Positions 14,201-23,600 of a DNA stretch of 64,000 bases are shown here, one piece after another (the stretch's first letter is position 1; each line of letters opens with the position of its first letter). Location: NCBI GenBank assembly GCA_030141605.1, contig JAQGDQ010000123.1, positions 1 through 64,000 of the forward strand. The letters run 5' to 3'. The notes beneath the pieces are model-generated. The model was given only the letters and a program-made list of their open reading frames with translations. It did not search any database and was not told the origin of the DNA. Source of the DNA: Tubiluchus corallicola. Lineage: Eukaryota > Priapulida > Priapulimorpha > Priapulimorphida > Tubiluchidae. Made by a program: the position numbers and the translations under genes.

Positions 14201-16632
14201 TACTCTACGCACACATTAATGTATAATTAAATAAAGTCAATGTAAAACAACTGAAGTCACTGAACTGATGCGATAGATGGCTTTGCTTTACCCACATGTC
14301 ATGTAACGGCTGTAAGTAAGACGTTTTGCTGTGGTTCACTTATCCTTTGACCAACTGCTACTGCGCGTGCCCATAGCAAAAATGTAAAAAGAATTATTGC
14401 ACATTTTGTATGCGCCTGGAACATCTTAATTACAATGTTAAAATAAGGATAAAATAAATAAAAAAATAGACATTTTGTCAAAGATTGTCTATATTTTGAT
14501 GTCTTAACCCTTTATCTCCCAAATTTTTGCAGGTCAGTGCTGAGGAACCAGGAGCACTAATGTCTGACTCCCTGTTACTTCGTACCAAAGGCAAAGGCAA
14601 AACTTGGGCAAAAAGATGGTTCACGCTGCGTCCCGACTTTGTACTTTATTCCTACAAATCAAATACTGTGAGTATTTATATATGTTCTCTTTCCTTAAGC
14701 TTTAGCAGAGATTCTTAGTTCCCTTGTTCATTGTTCCACAGAGACCGGGTAGAATTTTCGATTTTACATTTTGAGAATTTTTAGCTTTCAGCAGTGGTGA
14801 CTTGTGTATAGACACTGTGAAAAAGCAGCATCCCCTATTTTCACTCAATGCTATTGTTAATATTCAACGTAATGAGTCTTTTTTCTTCAATTGTTTCTTT
14901 ATACATGTAAATCTTTGTACAGAACCAGAGCGTGTGACGGAATTGTGCACTTCACAGCTCCAGCAATGTGGTGTTTGGCTGTTGGGCACATGCAGCCATG
15001 TGCACATGTCTGAGATAAGATTCTGCATGCTATGTAGAGAAAGTACTGTCACTCATGCAGTGTCAATAAAGGAGAAAATGGTTGATCTTTTCGTACAAAG
15101 TAAAACGAGAAGAATGGATTTTGTTTGTAAACGAATAGATCAATTTGAACTTAATTTAATTGAATAAATAAATTAATTAAATAAATTTAACTTGAACTGT
15201 AACAATTTAGGCTATTGGTAAGTAAAACATATTTTTTTGTGTTTAAGATTTTATCAAATTTATGTATGAATTTTCTTTTTATATCTTTGTTTCATTTTAC
15301 ACAATATTAAAACAATGGCTAATAATTTTCTGAAGCAGCACCCCACTAACCATAGCTACAAGCTGCCACTGGCTATCAGATCTTTTGTTTATTGTGCCAA
15401 CTAGACCGGGTAGAATTTTGAATTTTACAGTTTGAGAATTTTTTGTTGTGCGGTCAGAATTGACTATCTTCCGTTGCTTGTTACAGTCAGAATCAGCTCT
15501 AACGTCTATGCCTTTGCCTGGCTTTACTGTCAGCCCAATCGACAAGTCAGACAACATCGACAAAGCAAATGTCTTCAAGCTGTCCCACAAGAAGAAAGTT
15601 TATTACTTCCAGACTGACAGTAAAGACAAGATGAACAGGTAACATGCAGAACATGGTCATTTACTAATACTTGCAATTGTTAATAAGAATTAGATGTAGA
15701 TTCGACATTCGTCATATATGGGTTTAGATACAGATCTGATTGAATGAAGATTTTTTCTGTTTTCGTATAACAACAATGTCAAATAACAGAAATGACGTAA
15801 GTAACTAATAGAAAGGGAAAAGGGTGGCAAAAAACCAAAGTTATTGAGTCAAACACCCTTTTCAACGTGTAGGAACTGTTGGTTTAGTAGCATTGTTTTT
15901 GTTACTTAATCTGTCTAATACGCGTTAACAAAAAGAAGTTCATAATTAATTTATAATTAAGTTAGGGTTAGCTATAATAAATTAAACAAATTTGTAGTAA
16001 CTTGAAACTTCAAACTTAGTTTATTTTCACCCAGCAAATTACAAAAGTCAGCAAAAACAATAGTAAGCAAATAATGAATATAATCATGCAGTTAAAATAA
16101 TAACGATTATAATAATAATAAATGTATATGCATCCAGTAAATGTTCCAGTCATACCGTTACAATAGCATTTTAGTTCTGTCATATCATATTGTCTTGAAT
16201 AGCCCAGCCTCATTCATGCAAACGTGTTCTGAACTGGTTGCCTAAAATTTGTGGCAACACAGATGATTTATAATTAAAACTTACTAATTATGTGCAGCTG
16301 CAAAAGTTGGTATCAGGGCCAGATTTAGTAGGGCCTAGGGCCAACAGGTATCTTGGGGCCCTTTGAAATTGATTTGTCACGCATCATGTAATCTTACGAT
16401 GACTTCTGCATATGTCACAATGTTTATCATGACGCATATCGTATAACAAGGCACTACGATGCAGTATTTTACTTCTTTGTTGAAATACTGCATTCTTTGA
16501 GTAAGAAACAGTAAAAATTTAACATAGGGATTACTATGTTATTAATTTTAGACATTTTTCTTTCATTTCAGATGGATTCAAGCTCTTGACAGAGCTTCCA
16601 AAGCAGAGTCTGTTGAAAGTGCACTTTCTTGA
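1950..16632 (+). CDS. FGD-like: FGD-family RhoGEF (DH-PH-FYVE-PH), 5' partial
   Basis: Likely a FYVE, RhoGEF and PH domain protein. Known members activate Cdc42-type GTPases at membranes and the actin cortex. Coding exons read: 1950-2037, 2644-2694, 3586-3644, 7253-7399, 9311-9486, 10048-10150, 11732-11860, 12784-12966, 14533-14667, 15487-15638, 16572-16632 (stop TGA). All have AG/GT borders and agreeing phases, giving about 428 residues. The first exon ends with the DH signature PVQRVPRYELLLK, followed by EYLKRLPADSPDRADAE as in FGD proteins. The first PH domain spans exons 4-6, the FYVE-like finger exons 7-8 (four CxxC pairs, RACG core) and the second PH exons 9-11 (ending RWIQALDRAS). The start and most of the DH domain lie upstream of the window. 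The linker before the second PH is short. Which vertebrate FGD is the ortholog cannot be told. Confidence 0.93.
2999..3168. mobile_element. Short MITE with pogo-like ends
   Basis: Left CTACAGTCAAGCCTCATTATA-type end and right TATAAAGGTTTGACTACA are inverted over about 18 bases and enclose 170 bp. TA borders are likely. It lies in an FGD intron. Confidence 0.45.
3811..3903. repeat. (AAT)n microsatellite
   Basis: About 31 perfect AAT units in the FGD intron after exon 3. The poly-Ile and poly-Asn frames over it are not genes. Confidence 0.95.
5095..5258 (+). repeat. LINE-like 3' tail with (ATT)n
   Basis: CAGTCGGCAATAATAGCTCT, TTGAGCTAATGCTAATTGTT and CACTCAAAAGCAGACATT run into an (ATT)n tract with one GTT interruption. 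The same head (CAGTCGGCGATAATAGCTCA) with a shorter ATT tail occurs at 23487-23580. A fixed 3' sequence ending in an ATT microsatellite is typical of some LINE 3' ends. Confidence 0.65.
6635..7190 (-). pseudogene. Non-LTR retrotransposon ORF2 C-terminal remnant
   Basis: On the - strand, broken frames read RLQILSLKSLEKRRIISEL plus CYKIM, then FFSNRVVSIWNSLLASVNG followed by FRKRLEYADLTRFL. These are the familiar post-RT C-terminal blocks (L..RR...L...YK; R.V..WNSLP; FK.RL) of CR1/L2/Jockey-group LINEs. Frameshifts separate the blocks, so it is dead. It lies in the FGD intron 3645-7252, opposite to the gene. Confidence 0.7.
7440..7620 (+). pseudogene. LINE ORF2 3' tail remnant
   Basis: Just downstream of FGD exon 4, a short frame reads FKKRLKTHLFKNYYDQFQLL and then a stop. 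This is the extreme C-terminus of a CR1/L2-type reverse transcriptase protein (FK.RLKT.LF). AT-rich presumed 3' UTR follows. 5'-truncated, as usual for LINE insertions. Confidence 0.5.
8618..8895 (+). repeat. Short tandem array (AAAAAAGTCACAGG-like)
   Basis: About 18 imperfect units of 13-16 bases, alternating GTCACAGG and GTCATAGGT endings. In the FGD intron between exons 4 and 5. Confidence 0.85.
10436..10850. mobile_element. hAT-type MITE, old copy in an FGD intron
   Basis: Left end TAGGAGTGAGCAT, interior with TTCGAATTGGATTC and related motifs, right end decayed (TTCAATCTTACTCTTCC). Third copy of the same family, in the intron between FGD exons 6 and 7. Confidence 0.6.
11895..12027 (-). 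mobile_element. tRNA-derived SINE
   Basis: Reading the - strand from 12027, a 72-base tRNA-like head (12027-11956) has a pairing acceptor stem (GGTGTGT/ACATACC, one G-T), box A TAACTCAGTGG and box B GGTTCGATTCC. The D arm does not pair well. A tail with repeated ATTGGATTATGATT-like units follows down to about 11895. This is a SINE in the FGD intron after the first FYVE exon, not a functional tRNA gene. Confidence 0.65.
13039..13158 (+). ncRNA. 5S rRNA-like copy 1
   Basis: 120 bases beginning GACTACGGCC and ending GGTGCTGTAGGCTT match the length and both ends of eukaryotic 5S rRNA. The internal pol III elements are kept: box A-like GAAGTTAAGCA and box C-like TTGGATGGGTGACC, with CTGGTTAGTAC between. 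No T-run terminator follows. This, and its place in an FGD intron next to a second copy, suggest a 5S-derived mobile element or pseudogene rather than a working rRNA gene. Confidence 0.7.
13198..13317 (+). ncRNA. 5S rRNA-like copy 2
   Basis: Second 120-base 5S-like sequence, exactly 159 bases downstream of the first, with the same internal control region and a few base differences. Both share the leader AAATTATTTGACTACGGCC. The bases after each copy (GC(G/A)GGATGCCC) match, so the 39-base spacer continues into the start of the GC-rich body at 13318. No oligo-T terminator. Confidence 0.7.
13318..13830 (+). mobile_element. GC-rich body joined to the 5S dimer (SINE3-like candidate)
   Basis: About 500 bases clearly richer in GC than the flanks follow the second 5S copy directly and end in an A-rich tail (AACATAAACACAATAAAAC). 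There is no convincing coding frame. A 5S head with intact internal promoter, no terminator, an unrelated body and an A-rich end is the layout of SINE3-type elements. It lies between FGD exons 8 and 9. Confidence 0.45.
14025..14437. repeat. Dispersed repeat, about 410 bp, copy 1
   Basis: Nearly the same sequence occurs at 52962-53372 in the same orientation. Shared blocks include GATGATCGTGAAAAAGTCAA, TAACAGTTTTAACAGCTAGC, and GCGCCTGGAACATCTTAATT (CACCTGG... in copy 2). No coding frame, no clear TIRs. Lies before FGD exon 9. Confidence 0.7.
14792..15371. mobile_element. hAT-like MITE, CAGTGGC family
   Basis: Starts CAGTGGTGACT and ends AGCTGCCACTG, an inverted pair. It is flanked by GCTTTCAG and GCTATCAG, an 8-bp target duplication with one mismatch. 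Related sequence recurs at 55493-56030 and 41040-41330 (same strand) and 32900-33215 (opposite strand). It lies between FGD exons 9 and 10 and codes for nothing. Confidence 0.7.
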
Positions 16633-16941
16633 TGATTAGCAATACGTTTTGTTGCTTGTACTAAATGAATCTAATGTATAACGTCTTTCCATTATAAGTT
16701 TAGAATTTTTTTCAAGAAAATCAAAAAATCAATCTTTGCTGGATTGCTATGAATTCGTGTTATGAATCTGATGCTTAATGTCTTTCCAAAACTTCTTGAT
16801 TAATCGTGTCTGGATTATAAAATTGAGGACAACTCATAAATGCATAGAACTTGCTTTATGTTATAGAGCACTTGTAAGTTGTTAATGTATCATAGGTAAC
16901 TAAAGCAATTAGACAATTAAGTCTATATTTCAGTGAGAGAT

Positions 16942-16947
16942 AATAAA
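16942..16947 (+). terminator. Poly(A) signal of the FGD-like gene
   Basis: AATAAA lies about 310 bases after the FGD stop codon, in AT-rich DNA with no further open exon. It is the first canonical hexamer downstream and probably ends the 3' UTR. Confidence 0.5.
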
Positions 16948-17044
16948 GTGTGTTACAGTTTTTACCAAGTTTTTCTGTAAATATCTGGTAAAACGAGAAA
17001 GACCAAAAAATAACAGCAAGACAACTTTTTACTGGGTAGAAATT

Positions 17045-17390
17045 AGGAGTGAGCATCAAAAGTTCGAATTCAATTCAGATAAGTTTTGTTTAGTTCGAAT
17101 TTAATTTGAACCTAAAATTATAGTCGAATAATTCAGCGCTTCAATTGCATATGTTTTTTATCATTGAAATGTTTGAAACATCATGTAACTGGCATTATTT
17201 AGCTGTGATTTTGGGGTACAATTATAAACATATTATTAGTGTTTTTACTGCAAAACTAATTAAGTAGCACACAAGATGTTTGTGAGGCCACTTTCTCTTT
17301 ATTCCAAAATGCTGAAATTCGATTTAATTCGAATTTAATGGTCATAAATTCGATTCGAATTCGCTCTCTCATAGAGAATGTTCATCTCTA
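17045..17390. mobile_element. hAT-type MITE, diverged copy
   Basis: Same family as the element at 19729: left end TAGGAGTGAGCAT, right end ATGTTCATCTCTA, interior with TTCGAATT repeats and the same central motifs. The flanking 8-mers no longer match well, so it is an older copy. Confidence 0.7.
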
Positions 17391-18954
17391 GTTGAAACAT
17401 AGTTTAAACGTGTAATGGCAGACTCAACGATGTTACAAGAAACTCGCTGAAATTTCTCTTAGTCTCCTGTCACGAGCTAAATGAACCTAAGGAACCTCTT
17501 TTTATATTTTAACAACTTCAAGTACAGAAAAGGAGCATTATGTTTATAAAATTATGCATTTTTACCAGTTTATTAAAACTGATTAAATTTTCATAATCAC
17601 TTTATCCTATTTAAGGCTGGTGAGCCTATTTAATGAACAATCAAGTATCATTGAAATATGCATTGTTAGTTATTGTTGATAATTATACAGTTGTTATTGT
17701 TATGTATTAGCTTGTATGTAATTTAGAGTTTATTATCAACTCTCTGCACCTTCTAGACTGACCATTTATGTTTTCTTTCGCATTCAGTTATGGCGCACAG
17801 TAGCTGCTGTAAAACAAAGTCCGATATTTTCTAAAATTCTGCACTACCTAAAATTTATACTGTTAGCAATAGAAATCCTTTACGTGTAAGCTGTAGAAAA
17901 TTTACCATAGCTTAACTGGCATTTATTTTGGAATAAAAAGGTTTAATATGTAGTAATTTTTTGTTTTGTTTCAATGTTCAGGCTACCAGAAAGTAAAAAT
18001 ACTAACAATGACCATTATATTAAGAGATGCTTGTTTAAGAAAATGTGAAATGAAACGTTTATAATGAAATGAAAACCCAGCAAAATATTATTATAGTAAT
18101 GGCTAATGTCTTTATTGACAAACAACTGAAAAATAACCATTTTCTGGAAATTTTATCAAACCATAATTACAATATACACATTTCTGTTATCACAGACATC
18201 TTACAGATGAAAAGTAGACACACATTACAGCAAACTAACAATGAATAATCAATACTGCAATGCAGCAGTGAACCGTCTTAATAAGCAGTACTACGCTACA
18301 GCTAATAATATTGATGTTATAGCTGTAAATATAATATAATAATGTTTTACTTCATAAGAACATATTATCAATGTAGTTACACATCAACAGCCTCCGGTCT
18401 TAAACAAAGAAATCTATAACTCGTTGTCACTTGACTGATCACGTATAATGCAATTACAGATTTATTCGAAGTAAAATAGTACATAAAGCAGCAATTGCAG
18501 CAGACGTCACTGATTGAGATCTCTTTTCTACTATGTAATGAATGAAAAGTGAGTTTGATATGTGATCTTCAACATATATATGCCAAGTAAAAATCACCTG
18601 ACAGGTAAATTCACCTGATTTTTCTTTTGAACTGCACAAAATAGCAGATACTCCAAGTGTATAAAGCATGAATGTGCTCCAAACAAGTATGCAAGTATGA
18701 CTCAGCAATCAAGCTGCATTTACTGAATTACTTCGTAACTATTTATGATTTCAATCGTTTATGCAAATGTTTATCATAAGCATGCGCAGAAAAACTATGC
18801 AAATTTTACATAGCATTTACCATATTGTGGGATATAAAACCATTTTAAGGGCAAAAGTAAATTTGCTAACCGAAAAACCTTACACAATTTTTACACAAAA
18901 AGGCAGACTGTTAAACATTTTGTGTCTTTTAAAGTTCTTATGCGCATAGCTATG

Positions 18955-19395
18955 ACTTAAAACCTGGCTAGGCCACAAATAGAACTATGGCTTGAGACCT
19001 GACTAGGCCAATATTAGAACTATCACCTGAGACCTGACTAGGCCACCATCAGAACTATCACTTCAGACTAGATTAGCCACAATTAAAACTATGACCTGAG
19101 GCCTTACTAGGCCACAATCAGAGACTAGCCACAGTTAAAACTATGACCTGAGGCCTTACAAGGCCACAATTAGAACTGTGACCTAAGACCTGACTCGGCC
19201 ACAATTAGAACTATGGCCAACCACACCACAAAAAACAACACACCACAACCAAACAACCAACCACCACACAAAAACCACCAAACCACAGGCCACAATTAGA
19301 ACTATGGCCTGAGACCTGACTAGGCCACAATTAAAACTGAGACTTGACTAGGCCACAATTAGAACTGTGACCTGAGACCTGACTGTCAAACCATA
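18955..19395 (+). repeat. Tandem array (ACCTGACTAGGCCACAATTAG)
   Basis: Roughly a dozen imperfect units of 31-37 bases with the core GAGACCTGACTAGGCCAC. At about 19215-19287 the array is interrupted by a stretch made almost only of A and C. Intergenic, between FGD and C12orf56. Confidence 0.85.
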
Positions 19396-19728
19396 ATTAG
19401 AGCAGTAATTTAATGGAAGTACATGATTTTGGAATTGACCATTATGCTAATTCAATACGAGCAAATGTGTAATTATGTGGAGAACAACATCAAGTCAAAA
19501 AAGAGGCAAATATATCATCACAGAGTACTCTTCATCGGCACACCTCGTGTACGACCTTGTCCACCAGTCTCAACAATTGAGCCTTGATAGGATATTTGAC
19601 CAGAGTTTGACAATTATTGACAAATGGTTTCGCATAATATCTGAAACAACAAAGAGGAGAAATACACATTCACTCTGTAATTGCTTTGTGCAGGTTTTCT
19701 AGAGTCTGTGAACGAAGTTAACAATAAT

Positions 19729-20136
19729 TAGGGGTGAGCATTCTCTACCAGAAAGCAAATTCGAATTGAATCGAATTTGCGACTTTAGAATTCGAATCAA
19801 ACTGAATGTCAGTATTTCGAATTCGAATTGAGTTGGAAAGATTTTCGAACCAGTAGTAAAAAGTGGTCTTTCAAAGATCACGTATATTACTTGATTTTGT
19901 TTTGCAGTAAGACCACTATAAGCTTGTTAAAAAATTTGCACAGAAACTGCAACTAGACTGTGATAACTGCATGCTGTTTCAAACATTTTAAAGAAACGTT
20001 TTATCATTTCAAACATGATAAAGAACGTATGTGGCTGAAGTGCTGAATTATTCAAATCTATAATTTTAGGTTCAAATCAAATTCGAACTAAAAAAACTCG
20101 TTTGAATCAAACACAAACATTGGATGCTCACCCCTA
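19729..20136. mobile_element. hAT-type MITE with 8-bp target duplication
   Basis: A 408-bp element bounded by inverted TAGGGGTGAGCAT / ATGCTCACCCCTA and flanked on both sides by the 8-base direct repeat ACAATAAT (19721-19728 and 20137-20144). The interior is rich in GAATTCGAAT-type palindromic motifs. The 8-bp duplication and TIR are diagnostic of the hAT superfamily; it encodes nothing. It sits between FGD and C12orf56. Confidence 0.85.
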
Positions 20137-20254
20137 ACAATAATAGACTGAGTCATCAATCATTGCATGGTTATAATCTATATTACGTCATATAGATATT
20201 ATATAATCTATATCGATGTAATGTGAATAGCTCAGCAATGCTTTTCCTTCAGAG

Positions 20255-20640
20255 AAACCTAAAAGCATAATTTTCAACAGCAAAAATATTAAACAAGCGT
20301 GTTGTACGTGTTTGCGAAAGCAAAAATTGAAGTACAGTGCTACTGTAATTTATTCAGTGTGTTGTACCAAAATTATGCAAGCTTTAAGATAAAAATTCTA
20401 ATTTGAAATTTATCTCTGTGCTCATGAATGAGCTGCTGAACGTGTGTAGTTCGTCACAAATTAACACAACTGAAGTGAGACGGGCTAGTGCCCGTCTAAC
20501 TAGCGAATGGTGAAATGCATGTAACAGTGAAGAGCTAGTGGCCCGAACGCGAAACTGTGTTTGTGTGGTAATAATTCTTTCACGTAAGTCATTTTTGACA
20601 AAATGGTATGTTTCCTTTCAATATTTTAAAGAGTAGATTA
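20255..20640. mobile_element. Fragment of the TTAA-flanked MITE
   Basis: Shares the AATTTTCAACAGCAAAAA, GTGTGTAGTTCGTCACAAA and CTAACTAGCGAATGG blocks with 58190-58590, but both termini are lost. It lies just downstream of the C12orf56-like stop codon. Confidence 0.5.
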
Positions 20641-20682
20641 CTTTGACTTACATATATAATTCACCTATGTACAAATCTGATG

Positions 20683-23600
20683 CTAATTGTGTACATACTT
20701 GAACTCAACAGAGTAAGTTGTTTTCAGCTCCATCTCTAGGCCGGAAGAGTAATCAAGAATGTCGGATAGCAGTGTGAACACATAAAGAAGTAATACAGCT
20801 TCATCTGGTGATGGAGCTTCACCCAGACAAGATGCGAGTATCTCAAATAACAAAGTCAGGACGGATTTTAAAAAAGCTTTCTGCAAATAAACAAACAAAA
20901 ATTGGTTTCATTATATTTTAAGCGACAATGAAGCAGTAGTTATAGTAAATAAAAATTTGTATCATTCACTCTAATCTACAAGATAAGGCCAGTGTTACGC
21001 AGAGCTGGATCCAGAAAGCATAAACACTGATGAGAAAAAGCCGCTTCATGTTAAATGAATGTATGATAACCAATGGTCCCTGTCACACAGACAGGGTAGT
21101 ATCAACACTTTACGACGCCCTAGGCTGATAGCTCTGTCCCGCCCATCTCTATCGTGAATTTATGGTTGTTTATGTAATGAGACGATTAAACAATTATTTG
21201 TGGTGTATTAGAAACACTATTAACCTTGTTTTGCATGGTCATTATTAATTACATGTATTTGCATAGCGCTTATATTCAAGCAGGCTGTGCAACTGCTTGT
21301 TGTGTAATATCTTGCACCTGTTTGTTATGTAGCATTTATATAAAAGCTGAGCTCTGTAACTACCTGTGGTACGTTATAAACTCTTTTTAGGCAATTAGGT
21401 AATAATATAAAAATGACTCACCACATTTTCTTGTTGAGCAATAAATGAGACAAACCAAGAAATATTCACACATTCTCCGCTAGATGTCTCCACTTTAGTG
21501 GCATGGGAACACAGTTCATGAAGCTCGTACAGCAAGCCTATAGCAGCAGAAATTAACTCCCTCTGCAAAACTGACACCTGCAAAATAATGGCAAAGCAGT
21601 CAAGTGGAGAGTGGTGTTACATACAATAAAATTCCAAACACCAGTTATTAATAATTCTTATCAATATTAATCTCTTTCTAGAATTATTAAATAAAAAGAA
21701 ACAGTCACATCATAATAACATTAATACAAATAATACCATATGTCGTGAGCACACACTTTTTTAAAGTAAAAGCACACCTAAAAAAACTGAACAAAAATTC
21801 CTTAGTTGAAGAAAAGTGAATTTTAAAATATATTCTAAGAATTTTCCATACAAAAATATGTTGCTTAATATTACGCTTACCTGTTTTAAGATTCACGTAC
21901 TTAGAAAAAAAAGATAATTTAAAACATTCACGCCACCTGGTAAAACGGCACTGCGTCATCATCCCTGCACCACTGATTCACCACAATATAGATCTTATTG
22001 ATAATGTAAAGTAATTTGAACTTTTGTTTAGTTAGCTAAATATATACTGTGAATCATCTCAATATTATTCAGACTCTACGCAAATGTTGCCTAAACTTCT
22101 TTCAAACGATTTACCATTAAAATGACTGCACGTAACGGTCATCGCGAGAGTTTAAACTTACTAGATTAATACAGCGTTACTGCTGATGCAAGCCCTACAC
22201 GCAATAAGATAGCAAGTGGTATGAAATTTCAGATGAATTTTCCTTGTTTTCTTTATGAAGAGTGTTGCCTTGTGCTTTAAGAGGACAAAAAAGCAACTCT
22301 TGTGCTCCAAGCTTACAAACTAATACTAATAACAATTTATATAACAAGCCTACAGCTAGTCTATCTGTACATTCAAATTTTCATTGATGAACATATTTAT
22401 ATTTCAACAGCTAGGTAAACTGGCTCGTCTAATAGATGTGCATTCTGCAATAGCAATTGAAAGACCTTTGAAAGATATTGACAGAATTTATTATTAATAG
22501 TCTACGCACGTGCCAACACTACTCTTTAATCATTAATCACGCTGTTGTTCAGTAAAGCTATCAAGCAATTCATCATAATCCAATGACAAAGTTTCTGAAC
22601 TTCTTTGTTATAAATCACCCGGGAAATCAGCCGGGAAAAAATTTCCAGGCTGAGTACAGGAAATATGTTTTTATTTTATTACGAAAACACCAAACAACAA
22701 TACAATATAGCAAAACACATTATGATAACAAGGTATGCAAACGATTATAGAATTACATTTCTTAATAGAATCGACATGGCATGATATCTATACAAATTGT
22801 TACTTACATTATGATCAGAAGCATTACTAGTGTGACTATAATGCAATTAATGGTACTGGTGTTTAGGTGCAAAAAAGGGAAAGTAAAAAATGATGGAATG
22901 ATAGTGGAGAGTACAGGAGATGGGAGTTAGTAGGATTAGGTTAGTGAAATGATGACAATGAGAATGAATATGAAATTGCAATTAGGATATTGCAAAAATA
23001 TATACACATTTATGAACAGAAGTACATTATGGGCCAGTCTGTCAATCGCTGTGAATCTCAACAAATGTGTGAACGTGCTATACAAGCTCAACCTTTAATA
23101 TGAATTTAACAATGAAGCTTTCAAACTTTTTTTGAATCTTGGTAAGAAAGAAATTGACTTAATATTTGCAGGTGTTTTGTTCCACATGCTGGGACGAATA
23201 AACGCAACATTAATCCCACACCAGACAACTTGATACTCATTAAATCTAGTATTGTAACGTTTTTCATTAAGATTAACAGGATTAACGAAAAAAGCTGGCA
23301 GAGATTTATAGTGAGTTTTGTGAGAATATAGTTATATTATATTTAAATAAGTTGTCAATGGTCATTTGTTTGAAATCTTTGAGGTAGAAGAATTAATAAC
23401 TAATTAAAATAATCAGAATAATGTGCGACATAAGTGAAACTAAGGAAACAAATAGTCTCTGTTATGTAGTTGTAGGTTGTTATTTACAGTCGGCGATAAT
23501 AGCTCATTGAGCTAATGTTAATTGTTGACTCGAAAGCCGACTTTAAATAAAGATTATTATTATTATTATCATTATTATTAAACAAACTTTCCTGAGCTGT

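Larger units (their letters stand above)
16960..20682. other. Intergenic region between convergent FGD and C12orf56 genes
   Basis: Contains two hAT MITEs (17045, 19729), the tandem array 18955-19395 and a TTAA-MITE fragment (20255). Between 17400 and 18950 I see no exon, RNA gene or repeat. A possible last C12orf56 exon near 18511-18450 (ACGTCTGCTGCAATTGCTGC) was considered but does not join in phase. Confidence 0.5.

Noticed and set aside
14802-15167. 121-codon + strand open frame in an FGD intron
   Set aside because: Lies inside the CAGTGGC MITE; other copies do not keep the frame.
18450-18708. Last exon of the C12orf56-like gene (SVTSAAIAALCTILLRINL reading)
   Set aside because: It looks helical and has an acceptor, but no donor in exon 11 gives the phase it needs; exon 11 reaches its own stop.
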